A stretch of DNA of 32,067 nt, from assembly GCA_947652925.1 (NCBI GenBank), contig CANTEW010000031.1:1-32067 (forward strand), read 5' to 3'. Positions within the stretch are counted from its first letter, which is position 1. The number at the start of each line of letters is the position of its first letter. Positions 1 to 7,524 of the stretch are shown in pieces. The DNA is from an uncultured Lachnospiraceae bacterium (GTDB lineage: Bacteria > Bacillota > Clostridia > Lachnospirales > Lachnospiraceae). The position numbers and the translations under genes are program-made. The notes under the pieces were generated by a model that was not told the origin of the DNA, did not search any database, and saw only the letters and a list, made by a program, of their open reading frames with translations.

Positions 1-1111
1 TAATACTTCCTTTTACTATTTCCTGATCAGAAACATCATCATTTATGATTGCATTATTTTCTTCTTTTCTGGCTTCTGTCAGCAAAAAAGAAACCTCTCT
101 TAATTGATGTGTTGTCAGAAGCTGTACAAAACGATGGATTTTGGTTTTACTTTCAACCCATACTTTACCATTGTAATAAAGATAGTCCGTTGCAGTAGAA
201 TAACGGACAACATCTTTAAATACCTTTACGAATACATTCGTCTGTCCTAAATCCGTAAAATCATTTGGTTTCAATGTTTCTGCTTTAGAAAACAATTCGT
301 ATAATTCCGGCGGAAGATAATCAGGACTGTTCTCCGTTTTTTCATGATAATGTTTACAAACACTTTTCCAGATACTGATTAGTTCTGTTTCCTCCATAGG
401 CGGTACACATTTTTTAATTTCGCTACAAAATGCGGAATATGCTTTATCAGATTCTCCCCAGCGTGTGACTACACGGGTCGCATAGTCAAAAAGTGTACTA
501 TGTCGTTTCCCATAAGGAATAATACTGTTATTTTCTGGAAAACTATTCTTATTAAATGATTCCTGAATATCTAGTTCAACTGTTTCCATAAAATCTGACA
601 ATACAATATCTCCATCCTGAAATTCTATCTGCGGATTTTCAACACCAAAGAAAAAACGGGCAGAATCCTTTGCATTAGCATCAAATGCTGTAAAATAGGC
701 GCATACTTTATTTTTCAGTTTTTGATATTCTGTACTGTTTTCAATCAGCCTGTCAGGAAAATATACATGGAACTTCGGACGTGCCGCCTTTCCATCTTTT
801 ATTTTCATGTGGTTTCTTGAAAATACAATATAAAAACATACATTCGGAAACTTCTCCTTAACATCAACAGGATATATCCAATCGGAAGGATTATCACTGT
901 CAGAATTGTCAATATCAAACATGGTACAATCTGAATGGATAAAATGCTCCTTTTTCCGGTGATTATTCTTGTACCTGGCACACACATGGTCATGAGATAC
1001 GGCTGTCTTTAAATCATTTTCGGAACTTATTTGTATCTCATTCGGATAAAACTGATTGCTTGCAGTTTGGCATGTGTTGCTGTAAAATAGTGTAAAATTG
1101 GTTTTTGTCAT
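1..1111 (-). CDS. Phage/plasmid-type primase (AEP + PriCT-like), 3' end outside window
   Basis: An uninterrupted frame of 370 codons runs leftwards from an ATG at 1111 to the window edge, preceded by AGGAGGT (1119-1125) 7 nt upstream. Seen: a DID motif at residues 66-68 (FDIDNSDSD) and an FHVYF motif with His115, matching the DxD and sxH motifs of archaeo-eukaryotic primases. Around residues 205-255 there is a helical segment (STLFDYATRVVTRWG..AYSAF, then ISIWKSV) typical of the PriCT domain, followed by a YYNGKVWVES stretch like the start of D5-type primase-helicase regions. From the family, such proteins prime replication of phages, plasmids and integrative elements, usually with a C-terminal SF3 helicase. 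That part lies beyond the edge and is inferred. The gene is AT-rich with A/T-ending codons, unlike all genes to the right, so it is probably acquired. Confidence 0.8.
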   Translation of the reverse strand, partial: MTKTNFTLFYSNTCQTASNQFYPNEIQISSENDLKTAVSHDHVCARYKNNHRKKEHFIHSDCTMFDIDNSDSDNPSDWIYPVDVKEKFPNVCFYIVFSRNHMKIKDGKAARPKFHVYFPDRLIENSTEYQKLKNKVCAYFTAFDANAKDSARFFFGVENPQIEFQDGDIVLSDFMETVELDIQESFNKNSFPENNSIIPYGKRHSTLFDYATRVVTRWGESDKAYSAFCSEIKKCVPPMEETELISIWKSVCKHYHEKTENSPDYLPPELYELFSKAETLKPNDFTDLGQTNVFVKVFKDVVRYSTATDYLYYNGKVWVESKTKIHRFVQLLTTHQLREVSFLLTEARKEENNAIINDDVSDQEIVKGSI

Positions 1112-1318
1112 CGTATTTACCTCCTATTTTCCATACAGAGAGATTGTCTCTGAAATTTTTGTATTTGAGGGCATAAAAAACAGCCATGTTGTTATCCCGA
1201 AAGATAACTAACATGACTGTTTTGCGTTAGTTTTTTAGAATTATGGCTTGTCCGGTCAATGATTACCGATATTCGACGGAATAAGCAGATTTCCCTGTCA
1301 TTTTGATGATCAACTCAT
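1112..1318. other. AT-rich intergenic stretch next to the element/chromosome junction
   Basis: This gap separates the primase from the truncated SpoIID-like gene. It holds the primase ribosome binding site, a short dyad CAGAGA-gattg-TCTCTG at 1136-1152, and a long hairpin at 1177-1223. I found no convincing promoter and no start codon with a ribosome binding site. A short open stretch in another frame on the minus strand, ending at 1263, is not assigned. Confidence 0.5.
1175..1223 (-). terminator. Long hairpin with T-tracts, probable terminator
   Basis: Left arm 1177-1196 and right arm 1203-1223 pair almost fully: GTTATC with GATAAC next to the 6-nt loop, then AACATG and CTGTTTT outward, with one bulged T and one C/A mismatch. 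On the minus strand the stem is followed by TTTTTT (1175-1180). On the plus strand it ends in TTTT and another T-run follows at about 1231-1236. It could therefore terminate in both directions. It sits between the chromosomal SpoIID-like fragment and the primase, so it may insulate the element from host transcription (inference). Confidence 0.6.
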
Positions 1319-2041
1319 TCAGCGTAAGGGCTTTACAACCCTGAACCACCGTGTATTCCGGTACCACTCCGTATAGACACGATTCAGTGTGAAAGACATG
1401 ATCGCCAGCACATTCGCGCGGATAGTATCCGCAGGCCAGGTAGCGTAGATCTCACTGGAGGCCACATTTTTGATATAATCTTTGTATCTGACATAATAAT
1501 CCCGGGCCGTATTGTCGGAAGGAACACCGTCATGGACCACCACATACTCCGGCACCACCACCCGGCTCAGCACGATCTCCCCGGTCTCGTCCATAGGTTT
1601 GATCTCTTCTTCCGGTATCTTAGGGGGATAATCCCCATACAGAGTATGCGCTGGGATCACCAGGTTATCGATCTGCTCCCCGGGTTCCTCTGGTTCAAGA
1701 TAAACAGACTGCAGCGCTGTGGCTGTCGGGAGTATCTCTACACCGCTGATATCAAAAGGCGTATAGCCAGGAGCCGTGACATTCAGCGTATATTCTGAAT
1801 AAGGCTGTATATCCCCTGGTTCCAGACTGTAATCCAACGGGGGTGCCGGCAGATCCAAGGACGGACTCTGCCCGGACTCATCTGTTGTGATCTCCTCAAT
1901 GACCTGTGTCGGATCTCCTGTATAAGATATCTGTATCTTGGCATCTCTGATCGGTACATTCCTGATCGTGGATTGTACATTGATCTGTAATCTTCCTGTG
2001 TCAGACTGGCTCCTCTCCATGATACGCATTTGATCGTTCAT
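1319..2041 (-). CDS. SpoIID-like spore peptidoglycan protein, truncated at its C-terminus
   Basis: 240 codons, ATG at 2041 with GGAGAG 6 nt upstream. Residues about 15-55 and 70-115 look like carboxypeptidase-regulatory beta-sandwich repeats (YTGDPTQVIEEITTDESGQ; YTLNVTAPGYTPFDISGVEI). Residues about 190-229 match the start of the SpoIID/LytB fold: YKDYIKNVASSEIYATWPA then IRANVLAIMSFTLNR, with the Glu that corresponds to the SpoIID catalytic Glu. From memory of Lachnospiraceae relatives, the protein continues well beyond EWYRN with more SpoIID sequence and a C-terminal peptidoglycan-binding domain. Here, after EWYRN (about 1355), an unrelated 11-residue tail runs to a stop at 1319. The loss coincides with the switch to AT-rich sequence, so the gene is probably interrupted by the element on its left and non-functional as it stands. 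The missing part may lie at the element's other end. Confidence 0.75.
   Translation of the reverse strand: MNDQMRIMERSQSDTGRLQINVQSTIRNVPIRDAKIQISYTGDPTQVIEEITTDESGQSPSLDLPAPPLDYSLEPGDIQPYSEYTLNVTAPGYTPFDISGVEILPTATALQSVYLEPEEPGEQIDNLVIPAHTLYGDYPPKIPEEEIKPMDETGEIVLSRVVVPEYVVVHDGVPSDNTARDYYVRYKDYIKNVASSEIYATWPADTIRANVLAIMSFTLNRVYTEWYRNTRWFRVVKPLR
1327..1342. repeat. Imperfect dyad at the element junction
   Basis: AGGGCTTTACAACCCT is an imperfect inverted repeat, perfect in its outer four bases on each side. It lies between the stop of the truncated gene and the point where SpoIID-like coding ends (about 1355). It could be part of a recombinase binding or attachment site. No second copy is visible in the window, so this is only a candidate. 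Confidence 0.3.
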
Positions 2042-2146
2042 CTTAATCTCTCCACTCGGGCATACATGCCCGGATCAAACTGATGTTATACCAATATATG
2101 GGATACAGCCACAAGATGGAACTTGTCCGATCCAATACCTTCGCAT
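2042..2146. other. Gap between the SpoIID-like gene and the rseP terminator
   Basis: About 100 bp holding the ribosome binding site and a palindrome (2057-2072) of the SpoIID-like gene. I looked for sigma-E, sigma-G or sigma-K type promoters. A CATATATT at about 2092-2099 on the minus strand resembles a sigma-E/K -10, but no convincing -35 goes with it. Confidence 0.35.
2057..2072. repeat. Palindrome upstream of the SpoIID-like gene
   Basis: CGGGCAT-AC-ATGCCCG is a perfect 7-bp inverted repeat with a 2-bp centre. It sits just upstream of the ribosome binding site of the gene starting at 2041. It could be an operator or a small 5' UTR hairpin. No -10/-35 pair near it convinced me. Confidence 0.35.
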
Positions 2147-2195
2147 ATAAAAACAGATCCATCTGTCAGGAAAAAAATATGCCTGACAGATGGAT
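2147..2195 (-). terminator. Rho-independent terminator of the pyrH-rseP operon
   Basis: A perfect 14-bp inverted repeat: ATCCATCTGTCAGG at 2157-2170 and CCTGACAGATGGAT at 2182-2195, with an 11-nt loop. On the minus strand it is followed by TGTTTTTATA. It starts 20 bp after the rseP stop and ends the operon. Confidence 0.9.
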
Positions 2196-2214
2196 GAGCC
2201 TCCAGCTTTCTCTG

Positions 2215-3498
2215 CTATAACATCCTCACGATATCATGGTACATGACCACAAACATCAACGCCATCAACAGGACAAACCCAGCCATATGGATCATAGCCT
2301 CTGCCTGGCGGTTGACTGGCTTTTTCCGTATTGCCTCGAGGAACAGGAAGATCAGCCGCCCTCCATCCAATGCCGGGATCGGGAGCAGGTTCATCACCCC
2401 TAAGTTGGCAGAGAGCAATACAGCGATGTTGAGCATACTGGCCCACAGGATCATACTGCCTTCCGGTTTTGCCGCTTCATAAGTATCCCCGATCACATCC
2501 ACCACGCCTACCGGACCTGACAGATCTTTGATCCCAAACTGGCCTGTGAACAATTTTGACAGACTCATCACTGTAGTCCGGATCCAATATTTTACTTCAC
2601 AGGCAGCATATCTCAATACATTCCAGGAAGAGGCCTTCTCACGGCCCACATTATAATGAAAGCCCAATGTCACCTGTGTGTGGCTGGCCGGGGTCACTGT
2701 GACCTCTCTGCGCGTCCCTTTATGCTCATAAGTGATATCCAGCGGCTCCTTTTCCAAAGGATGTTCCTGGATATACGTTTCATAGTCTCCCTGTGTGTCG
2801 ATCGCTGTCCCGTTGATCTCCACGATCACATCTCCCGGCTGTATGCCGGATCTTTCTAAAGGCATCCCTTTCATCAGTGAAGCCACTTCCAGTCTCTCTG
2901 TATCTGCACGGTTAAAGCCCATGAGATATTTCTCATATGTCTCTGGCTGATAGGATATCTCCTGTTTTTTCCCATCCCTTTTGACTGTCATCTCGATAGG
3001 CGCATCTTCCAGTTCATTGAGAGCGAGCCATGTGTTCAGATCCTGTCCTATATCGATGGCATAACCCTGGAATCTCGTGATCTGGTCACCCGCCCGCAGG
3101 CCAGCCTCATAGGCCGGTGAATCTTCCGGCACGTCCAGCACCCTGGAAGGCACATACCCCATCATGGCCACGATGATCACAGACAAGACAAAGGCCATGA
3201 TAAAATTAAAGACAGGGCCCGCCGCGATCACAGCGATCCGTCCCCACACAGATGCAGAATTAAAAGACCCCGGCACCTGGCTGTCTTCGTCCTCACCCAG
3301 CATCATACAGGAACCGCCCAGGGGCAAAAGCTTCAGGCAATACTGGGTCTCCCCTCTTCGTGTACTTATGAGCGTCGGTCCCATCCCAAGCGAGAACTGC
3401 TGGACTACAATGCCGTTTTTCTTCGCAAGGAGAAAATGTCCCAATTCATGAAATAAGACCAAAACACTGAATATGATAAGAGCAATGAGAATCTTCAA
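2215..3498 (-). CDS. rseP: RseP/RasP-type site-2 zinc metalloprotease
   Basis: A 427-residue intramembrane protease of the M50B family. It cleaves membrane-bound anti-sigma factors and remnant signal peptides inside the cytoplasmic membrane. Seen: an N-terminal membrane helix with the zinc motif HELGH at residues 17-21; PDZ-like stretches around 110-165 (SPAYEAGLRAGDQI) and 200-270 (ERSGIQPGDVIVEINGTAI); and a C-terminal NLLPIPALDGG motif (LDG about 377-379) supplying the third zinc ligand, followed by membrane helices. The start is TTG at 3498 with AGGTGG just upstream, inside the end of dxr. Only one base separates the dxr stop from this start, which suggests translational coupling. It is the last gene of the operon. 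Tandem PDZ-like regions are usual for RseP; B. subtilis RasP has one. Confidence 0.95.
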   Translation of the reverse strand: MKILIALIIFSVLVLFHELGHFLLAKKNGIVVQQFSLGMGPTLISTRRGETQYCLKLLPLGGSCMMLGEDEDSQVPGSFNSASVWGRIAVIAAGPVFNFIMAFVLSVIIVAMMGYVPSRVLDVPEDSPAYEAGLRAGDQITRFQGYAIDIGQDLNTWLALNELEDAPIEMTVKRDGKKQEISYQPETYEKYLMGFNRADTERLEVASLMKGMPLERSGIQPGDVIVEINGTAIDTQGDYETYIQEHPLEKEPLDITYEHKGTRREVTVTPASHTQVTLGFHYNVGREKASSWNVLRYAACEVKYWIRTTVMSLSKLFTGQFGIKDLSGPVGVVDVIGDTYEAAKPEGSMILWASMLNIAVLLSANLGVMNLLPIPALDGGRLIFLFLEAIRKKPVNRQAEAMIHMAGFVLLMALMFVVMYHDIVRML

Positions 3499-3499
3499 A

Positions 3500-4642
3500 T
3501 CACCACCTGCTTTCCAACCATTGATCTGTATCCGCCTGGATCTCCAGGATCTCTTCCAGTGAAGGTGCTTTTTTTACCTGATGCCGTTCCATGGAACTGC
3601 GGATCACCTCATAGATATCCAGGAAACGGATCTCCCCCCGCAAGAATCTGCGGACTGCCCATTCATTGGCTGCGTTGAACACTGTAGGCATACTCCCGCC
3701 TGCCCTGGCTGCTCCCATCGCCAAAGCCAGACCCTGGAACGTATCCATATCCGGTCTTTCAAAAGTCAGCGTACCCAGAGTAAAAAGATCCAGCCTGTCA
3801 CCGGGCAAAAACCTGCGTTCCGGGTAATAAAGCGCATACTGGATAGGCAGTCTCATATCCGGCGTTCCCAGCTGTGCCATCACTGCCCCATCCTCAAATT
3901 CTACCATGGAATGGATCACACTCTGGGGCTGCACCACCACCTGTACTTGCTCCAGATCCGCCTGGAACAGCCAGCATGCTTCCATGACCTCCAGGCCTTT
4001 GTTCACCAAAGTGGCAGAATCCACCGTGATCTTCTGCCCCATGACCCAATTGGGATGTTTCAGTGTATCTTCCAGTGTCACTTTCGCCAATCTCTTTTTG
4101 TCATATCCTCTGAAAGGCCCGCCGGACGCCGTGAGCAGAAGACGTTTAAATGTACGGGGATGTTCCCCATGGAGACATTGGAAGATCGCGCTGTGTTCAC
4201 TGTCCACAGGAAGGATGGAGACACCGCGCTCCTGTGCCAGCGGCATGATGATATGCCCGGCGGTGACCAGTGTCTCTTTGTTCGCCAATGCAATATCTTT
4301 GCCCGACCGGATGGCTTCCATCGTAGGACGGATCCCGATCATCCCCACAACAGCCGTCACTAAGATCTCCATATCCGCAAGGACAGCCAGCTCCAGCATC
4401 CCGTCCATACCGCCGGTCACCCTCGTCCCTGTATCCTGTATACGCACTGCCAATTCTCTGGCCTTTCCCTCATCCATGACCGCCGCCAGCTCCGGCTTGA
4501 ATTCCCGGATCTGCTTTTCCAACAGGTCGATATTAGAACCTGCTGCCAGTCCCAGCACCTGGATATCACTGTTGTGCCTGACCACTTCCAATGTCTGTGT
4601 CCCTATAGAACCTGTCGAACCTAAGATCCCGATCTTTTTCAT
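3500..4642 (-). CDS. dxr: 1-deoxy-D-xylulose 5-phosphate reductoisomerase
   Basis: A full-length 380-residue cytosolic enzyme. It converts DXP to 2-C-methyl-D-erythritol 4-phosphate with NADPH, the committed step of the MEP isoprenoid pathway. Seen: the NADPH-binding GSTGSIG at residues 8-14; LANKETLVTAG around 119-129; VDSEH at 146-150 with metal-ligand Asp and Glu; LTASGGPFR; and HPNWVMGQKITVDSATLVNKG followed by EVMEACWLF. The ATG at 4642 is preceded by GAGGGGG at good spacing. It lies 13 bp after cdsA and 1 bp before rseP. The isoprenoid made here feeds UppS, two genes upstream in the same operon. Confidence 0.97.
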   Translation of the reverse strand: MKKIGILGSTGSIGTQTLEVVRHNSDIQVLGLAAGSNIDLLEKQIREFKPELAAVMDEGKARELAVRIQDTGTRVTGGMDGMLELAVLADMEILVTAVVGMIGIRPTMEAIRSGKDIALANKETLVTAGHIIMPLAQERGVSILPVDSEHSAIFQCLHGEHPRTFKRLLLTASGGPFRGYDKKRLAKVTLEDTLKHPNWVMGQKITVDSATLVNKGLEVMEACWLFQADLEQVQVVVQPQSVIHSMVEFEDGAVMAQLGTPDMRLPIQYALYYPERRFLPGDRLDLFTLGTLTFERPDMDTFQGLALAMGAARAGGSMPTVFNAANEWAVRRFLRGEIRFLDIYEVIRSSMERHQVKKAPSLEEILEIQADTDQWLESRW

Positions 4643-4655
4643 AAGTATCCCCCTC

Positions 4656-5444
4656 TTATCCCATAAGTATGACCAGAAAATATATGACTGGAGCAGTAAA
4701 GATCACACTGTCAAACCGATCCAGGATACCTCCATGTCCCGGGATCAGCTTTCCATAATCTTTGATCCCTGTCTGCCGTTTCACTGCAGAAGCCGCCAGA
4801 TCGCCCACCATAGACCAGAGTGCGCCCACTGCACAGATCAGGGCATGACCCGCCAGACCGCTCTCTGTAAGATATGCATAGAGGACACCCAAAAGAGCAG
4901 CGCCTGCCACTCCTCCCACAGCCCCCTCCACAGACTTTTTGGGACTCAATATAGGCGCCATCTTATGCCTGCCAAACAACACGCCCACACAATATGCACA
5001 GGTATCACACCCCCAGGAACACAGGAAGATCAGCCATACATGGTAAAGACCGCCCTCTAACTGGCGTGTCAGATAGATATAAGAGAGCATCACGGCCACA
5101 TAGACCACCCCGAAAAGTGCGGACATCACCTGGCCGGCCTGGTATCTGGGATAAGTAAAAACATATACAGACATCAGGAGAGCTAGAGCCGCCACCACCG
5201 CCAGCAGACCATATCTCTCCACTCCACACCAGAGCGCCGCCTCATACAACAGAGCGCCGCCATAGCCAGCCAGCCCCAAGATCCCTGTCCTGCCCTGACC
5301 GACTCCCGTCGCCTGATAAAATTCCCTCATCCCGATCAGGGAGACTGCCACCACAGTCCCGTACAAAACGACCCCTCCACGGGATATGACAAGGAAGACT
5401 GCCAGCACCAGTATGATCCCACTGATCAGCCGTGTCCTAAACAT
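4656..5444 (-). CDS. cdsA: Phosphatidate cytidylyltransferase (CDP-diglyceride synthase)
   Basis: An integral membrane enzyme that makes CDP-diacylglycerol from phosphatidic acid and CTP for phospholipid synthesis. I place the start at the ATG at 5444 (262 residues, MFRTRLISGII), because GGAGG lies about 6 nt upstream and it overlaps the uppS stop by 8 bp. Upstream in-frame ATGs lie within uppS and would add a non-membrane extension. Seen: about seven to eight hydrophobic segments and the C-terminal family signature (SAVKRQTGIKDYGKLIPGH, then GGILDRFDS). It is coupled to uppS by overlap and followed closely by dxr. Confidence 0.93.
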   Translation of the reverse strand: MFRTRLISGIILVLAVFLVISRGGVVLYGTVVAVSLIGMREFYQATGVGQGRTGILGLAGYGGALLYEAALWCGVERYGLLAVVAALALLMSVYVFTYPRYQAGQVMSALFGVVYVAVMLSYIYLTRQLEGGLYHVWLIFLCSWGCDTCAYCVGVLFGRHKMAPILSPKKSVEGAVGGVAGAALLGVLYAYLTESGLAGHALICAVGALWSMVGDLAASAVKRQTGIKDYGKLIPGHGGILDRFDSVIFTAPVIYFLVILMG

Positions 5445-6153
5445 CCTTTTCCTCCTTAACGCCTCCGTACCTTCTATCTCTTTTATTATATTGCTCGATG
5501 GCTTTGACCAATTCCTCTCGGTCAAAATCCGGCCAGTGGACATCTGCAAAATAAAATTCAGTATACGCCAGCTGCCACAAAAGGAAATTGGAGAGCCGCA
5601 GTTCCCCGCTCGTACGGATCAGAAGATCAGGATCTGGGAGTCCCGCTGTATCCAGATGATCACCAAGTCTTTCTTCCGTGATATCATCTGGTCGTAGTTT
5701 CCCTTCCTGACATTCTGTCAGCAGCTTTCTCACACCCCGTACGATCTCATCTCTGCTCCCATAATTCAACGCGAGCTGGAAATGCAGTTTATCGTACTGG
5801 CTGGAAAACTCCTCCAGCGTACGCACACTGTCCTGGATATCTTTGTCAAAGGCAGAGACCTCACCGATCACCCGGACTCTCATCTGCCATTTTTTCGAGA
5901 TCTTGATACATTTTTTCAGATAATCCCGAAAAAGTTTCATCAAGCCATCCACTTCCTCCCGGGAACGCTTCCAGTTTTCTGTGGAAAAAGCATAGACTGT
6001 GAGATATCTCACACCCAGCTCACGGGCATATTCACAGACTTTCTCCAGATTTTCACAACCTTTCACATGCCCGTATCCCCTGGGCATGCCCTTTTGTTTT
6101 GCCCACCTGCCGTTGCCATCCAGGATAATGGCGATATGCCTGGGTACATTCAT
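5437..6153 (-). CDS. uppS: Isoprenyl transferase (undecaprenyl diphosphate synthase)
   Basis: A 238-residue cis-prenyltransferase that builds the C55 lipid carrier used in peptidoglycan and wall polymer synthesis. Seen: the N-terminal HIAIILDGNGRWAKQKG with catalytic Asp12; VRYLTVYAFSTENWKR; and the C-terminal DLLIRTSGELRLSNFLLWQ and EFYFADVHWPDF, diagnostic of the family. I chose the ATG at 6153 because AGGAG lies 7 nt upstream. An ATG at 6171 falls inside that ribosome binding site. An 80-bp gap after frr contains a terminator-like hairpin. The 3' end overlaps cdsA. Confidence 0.96.
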   Translation of the reverse strand: MNVPRHIAIILDGNGRWAKQKGMPRGYGHVKGCENLEKVCEYARELGVRYLTVYAFSTENWKRSREEVDGLMKLFRDYLKKCIKISKKWQMRVRVIGEVSAFDKDIQDSVRTLEEFSSQYDKLHFQLALNYGSRDEIVRGVRKLLTECQEGKLRPDDITEERLGDHLDTAGLPDPDLLIRTSGELRLSNFLLWQLAYTEFYFADVHWPDFDREELVKAIEQYNKRDRRYGGVKEEKDV

Positions 6154-6175
6154 AATAAATCTCCTCTCCATCCAG

Positions 6176-6199
6176 AAAAGGAGCCTTCCACAAGGCCCC
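6176..6199 (-). terminator. Intra-operon hairpin between frr and uppS
   Basis: On the minus strand GGGGCCTT and AAGGCTCC (6192-6199 and 6180-6187) pair with one G-U wobble around a 4-nt loop, followed by TTTTC (6175-6179). It looks like a weak terminator or an mRNA processing/stability hairpin. It could lower expression of uppS-cdsA-dxr-rseP relative to pyrH-frr (inference). Confidence 0.5.
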
Positions 6200-6233
6200 T
6201 TCTGCTATTGGATCCATCAGCGGCCTGCCCTGC

Positions 6234-6785
6234 CTATACGGTCAAGATCTCTTTGGATTTTTCCTCCACAGCGGCGTCCACCTTTTTCACATATTGATCT
6301 GTCATCTTCTGCACTTTATCTTCCAGCTCTTTGATCTCATCCTCTGAGATATCACCTTTCCCCAATTTTTTCAGGGTATCGTTGGCATCCCTGCGGATAT
6401 TCCTGAGAGCCACTTTCGCAGCTTCCCCACGCTTCTTGATATCTTTTACCAGCTCTTTTCTGCGCTCCTCCGTCAGCTCCGGGAACACCAGGCGGATCAC
6501 TTTTCCGTCATTGGTGGGATTGATCCCCAGATCGGATGTGAGGATCGCTTTCTCGATCTTCTTTACCATATCTGGTTCCCATGGCTGTATCTGGATCATC
6601 CTGGCCTCCGGTACACTCACATTCGCCACCTGCTGGATAGGGGTCGGCGCACCATAATAATCTACGCTCAGGCGGTCTAATACCCTTGGATTGGCTCTCC
6701 CAGCACGGATCGAGGCATACTCTGCGCCCAGATTATCAAGGGTCTTGGTCATCTTCTCATCATACTTTTGAATTCTCTCATCCAT
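6234..6785 (-). CDS. frr: Ribosome recycling factor
   Basis: Full length at 183 residues. With EF-G it splits the post-termination ribosome. Seen: the conserved SIRAGRANPRVLDRL, YYGAPTPIQQVANVSVPEAR, IEKAILTSDLGINPTNDGK and LTEERRKELVK, with the long helical C-terminus (EELEDKVQKMTDQYVKKVD type). The ATG at 6785 has GGGAG about 8 nt upstream. It lies 24 bp after pyrH, the order conserved in most Firmicutes. Confidence 0.97.
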   Translation of the reverse strand: MDERIQKYDEKMTKTLDNLGAEYASIRAGRANPRVLDRLSVDYYGAPTPIQQVANVSVPEARMIQIQPWEPDMVKKIEKAILTSDLGINPTNDGKVIRLVFPELTEERRKELVKDIKKRGEAAKVALRNIRRDANDTLKKLGKGDISEDEIKELEDKVQKMTDQYVKKVDAAVEEKSKEILTV

Positions 6786-6809
6786 TTGTCATTCTCCCTC
6801 AACATTTTT

Positions 6810-7505
6810 TCATACCAGTACTTTTGTACCGTGAAGTTTTCCTTGTGCCGTATGGATGATACTGTCCTTCTCATTCAGGCCAAATACCAACATGGGCATA
6901 CGGTTTTCCATACACATGATCGAAGCTGTCAGATCCACCACTGCCAGCTGCTCATGGATCACATCCTGGATGTGTATCTCATCGTAGCGCACTGCATCCG
7001 GGTTGTCCTTGGGATCGCTGTCGTAGACCCCATCCACCGCCTTGGCCAGCAATATAGCCTCCGCCTCGATCTCGACCGCCCGCAGGACCGCTGTGGTATC
7101 CGTAGAAAAATAAGGATGCCCTGTGCCGCCGGCAAAGAATACCACTTTTCCCTCCTCCAGACATCTTACAGCCCTGTCCTTGGAAAACAGTTCCGTAAAA
7201 GCCCCGCATGAAAACGGCGTGAACACCTCCGTCTGCAATCCGGTATGACGGCACATCTCCGATACATAGATCGAATTCATGACCGTAGCCATCATCCCAA
7301 TCTGGTCTGCCTTGGTCCGGTCCATCCCGCCGCCGGATCTCCCTCTCCAGAAATTCCCTCCGCCAATGACGACGCCTACCTGGACGCCTCCATCCGTAAT
7401 GGCTCTCACCTGTCTCGCCACATCCGCAACAGTATCTTCGTCAAAACCTGTCTTCTTGTCTCCCGCCAGAGCCTCTCCGCTCAGCTTAAGTAATACCCTC
7501 TCCAT
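6810..7505 (-). CDS. pyrH: UMP kinase
   Basis: 231 residues of the amino-acid-kinase fold. It phosphorylates UMP to UDP with ATP in pyrimidine synthesis. Seen: VLLKLSGEAL at residues 4-13; GGGNFWRG at 48-55; the DQIGMMATVMNS helix; GTGHPYFSTDTTAVLRA; and LAKAVDGVYDSDPK. The ATG at 7505 has AGGGTGA 4 nt upstream. It lies 19 bp downstream of a lipoprotein gene and is probably co-transcribed from that gene's promoter, because no other promoter is obvious in the gap. Confidence 0.97.
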   Translation of the reverse strand: MERVLLKLSGEALAGDKKTGFDEDTVADVARQVRAITDGGVQVGVVIGGGNFWRGRSGGGMDRTKADQIGMMATVMNSIYVSEMCRHTGLQTEVFTPFSCGAFTELFSKDRAVRCLEEGKVVFFAGGTGHPYFSTDTTAVLRAVEIEAEAILLAKAVDGVYDSDPKDNPDAVRYDEIHIQDVIHEQLAVVDLTASIMCMENRMPMLVFGLNEKDSIIHTAQGKLHGTKVLV

Positions 7506-7524
7506 CCTTCACCCTTTCTGTATA

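Noticed and set aside
805-993. Short minus-strand frame in the AT-rich left region
   Set aside because: It is an out-of-frame shadow of the primase gene, which is open through the whole stretch and carries the catalytic motifs.
1263-1400. Alternative minus-strand frame crossing the junction, ending VEYR at 1263
   Set aside because: It has a coding-like tail (ALTLNELIIKMTGK) but no start or ribosome binding site, and overlaps the SpoIID-like frame. It may be a gene remnant, but I cannot support it.
3906-5060. Long plus-strand open frame (384 codons) opposite dxr and cdsA
   Set aside because: It lies antisense to two clearly recognised genes, has low-complexity Ser/Thr/Pro-rich translation without motifs, and no ribosome binding site.
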